64,000 nt of DNA, from positions 1,178,001 to 1,242,000 of the forward strand of contig NZ_CP120683.1 in the NCBI RefSeq assembly GCF_030506325.1, given 5' to 3'. The translations under genes were made by a program, and so were the position numbers. Of this stretch, positions 63,078 through 64,000 are shown in pieces. The DNA is from Tunicatimonas pelagia (lineage in GTDB: Bacteria > Bacteroidota > Bacteroidia > Cytophagales > Cyclobacteriaceae). Position 1 is the stretch's first letter. Each line of letters starts with the position of its first letter. The notes under the pieces are model-generated. The model had not been told where the DNA came from. It did no database searches and saw nothing but the letters and a program-made list of their open reading frames with translations.

Positions 63078-64000
63078 TTGAAAGAAAAACATCCAAATAC
63101 CACCCGCAGTATTACTAAACGAATTGCTAAGCCAATCTTATGGCTGATGGCTATTCTTATTCTGCTATTTATTGCAGTGGTGGGTGCCGTACAAATCCCT
63201 CAGGTGCAAACCCAACTGGTGCAGTATCTAGCCAAAAGCATTACCGAACGAACGGGATTCTCTACTTCTATTGAAGGAGTACATATTAAGTGGTTTGACA
63301 CCGGAGTGCTAGATAGCGTTACGATCATGGACGATGAGAACCGCCCCATGATTATTGCCAACCACCTTACGGTAGATTTTGATATACGAACGATTGTTGA
63401 TGACGGCAATATTTTTATTGACGAAGCGCAGGTAAAAGGCGGAGTGCTCAATTTGCGAAAAGATGCAGCAGATGCTACGTTAAACATCACCCGCTTTATT
63501 GATACGGTCAAATCCATTATTCGTAAGCCGCGCAACCCAAAAGTACGCTCAACTCCTCCCTTATTTACCATTAGTGAAGTTAGCTTGGAGGAAGTAACCT
63601 TTCAATACCACGATGCTGGTGCGAACTTACTACCCGATCGATTCGACTATAATCACTTTACTGTATACGATATTTACGCTGATGCCTCTAACCTCCAGAT
63701 TGTAGCCGATACCCTACAGGTAGATATTCACCACATGCGGGGATACGAGCCTGACTACGACTTAACTATTGATGACTTTAGCGGATTCTACCGGTTTACT
63801 AACCACAGTATGCTGTTTCAAGATTTTGAACTGCACGCCGGTAACTCAGTACTGCGCGACTCACTCGTCTTCAATTACCGTACTAAAGCCAGTCTGGGCT
63901 ATTTCAATGACAGTGTAACCTTAGTGGCCAATATTAAAGACTCTGAGCTACATGCGGAAGACTTGGCTCGCTTTGCCCCTACGCTACTGGGGTACGATGA
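63078..64000 (+). CDS. tamB: TamB/AsmA-like translocation protein, N-terminal part
   Basis: The frame is open to the window end, giving about 307 residues. A basic start (KEKHPNTTRSITKRIAK) is followed by a transmembrane segment (about 24-42) and AsmA/TamB-type repeats of beta strands: LVQYLAKSITERTGFS, then STSIEGVHIKWFDTGVLDSV. I prefer the TTG at 63078 because the first ATG (63147) would remove the basic N-terminus. TamB moves lipids or assembles outer-membrane proteins. The usual length is above 1,400 residues, so most is outside the window. Confidence 0.85.
   Translation, partial: MKEKHPNTTRSITKRIAKPILWLMAILILLFIAVVGAVQIPQVQTQLVQYLAKSITERTGFSTSIEGVHIKWFDTGVLDSVTIMDDENRPMIIANHLTVDFDIRTIVDDGNIFIDEAQVKGGVLNLRKDAADATLNITRFIDTVKSIIRKPRNPKVRSTPPLFTISEVSLEEVTFQYHDAGANLLPDRFDYNHFTVYDIYADASNLQIVADTLQVDIHHMRGYEPDYDLTIDDFSGFYRFTNHSMLFQDFELHAGNSVLRDSLVFNYRTKASLGYFNDSVTLVANIKDSELHAEDLARFAPTLLGYD

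Overview
The window looks like chromosomal DNA of a Bacteroidota bacterium, most likely order Cytophagales. The evidence is the content: BfmA/BtgA-type mobilisation proteins, an arm-type Bacteroidetes tyrosine recombinase, M56/BlaI/TonB modules, DUF4159, DUF4174, DUF3108, many lipoproteins with a late Cys signal, a TAnnTTTG promoter at recA, and an AT-leaning composition with few Shine-Dalgarno sequences. The species cannot be named from this.

Region 1 (1-11.4 kb) is an integrative mobilisable element next to tRNA-Ser(UGA). From left to right it holds a partial Cys-rich coiled-coil protein, a 492-codon gene cut in two by an ISKra4-type insertion sequence with a 9-bp target duplication, a dyad- and AT-rich stretch that could be an origin, a HTH_17 protein, two tandem HTH_36 replication-type proteins, a DnaC-like ATPase, a BfmA/BtgA-like protein, a DUF5712-type relaxase candidate, a VirD4-like coupling protein and, on the opposite strand, the integrase. 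No mating-pore genes are seen, so it is probably mobilised by a helper. Its left end lies outside the window.

Region 2 (11.4-25 kb) is mostly housekeeping: tRNA-Ser, thioesterase, mltG, a TsaC/YrdC-type protein, WbqC-like protein, clpC, a membrane VWA protein, fabG, a GAF protein that has lost the fRMsr catalytic Cys, DUF4174 and DUF3108 proteins, a PF10023 aminopeptidase and recA. An octamer tandem repeat lies at 19.3 kb.

Region 3 (25.2-37.9 kb) is the most interesting part. One minus-strand gene train encodes CheR, a receiver-less CheB, a membrane GAF protein, a 1153-residue sensor PP2C phosphatase, a SiaB-type kinase, a SiaC-type DUF1987 protein with Thr68 in the NTAS motif, a TerB-ABCG transporter fusion and three exported proteins. 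It resembles the Pseudomonas SiaABC partner switch, but it has no SiaD diguanylate cyclase and no chemoreceptor. The likely output (transport or cell-envelope) and the methylation target are unknown.

Region 4 (38-50 kb) holds an inactive-type M16 protein, a glycosyltransferase, ruvC, a K+ channel, parDE with a palindromic operator, and a minus-strand unit of TonB, BlaI, FtsX-like permease, an unknown protein and an M56-TonB fusion. An array of TTAGTT/AACTAA half-sites lies upstream of this unit. A 220-bp MITE-like element is inserted in the stop codon of the neighbouring desaturase gene.

Region 5 (50-64 kb) holds the desaturase, DUF4159, glnK-amt, tRNA-Arg(UCG), an SDR, envelope lipoproteins, a LolD-like ATPase, sucC, an HNH protein, smpB, a TerB-like protein, tsaD and the start of tamB.
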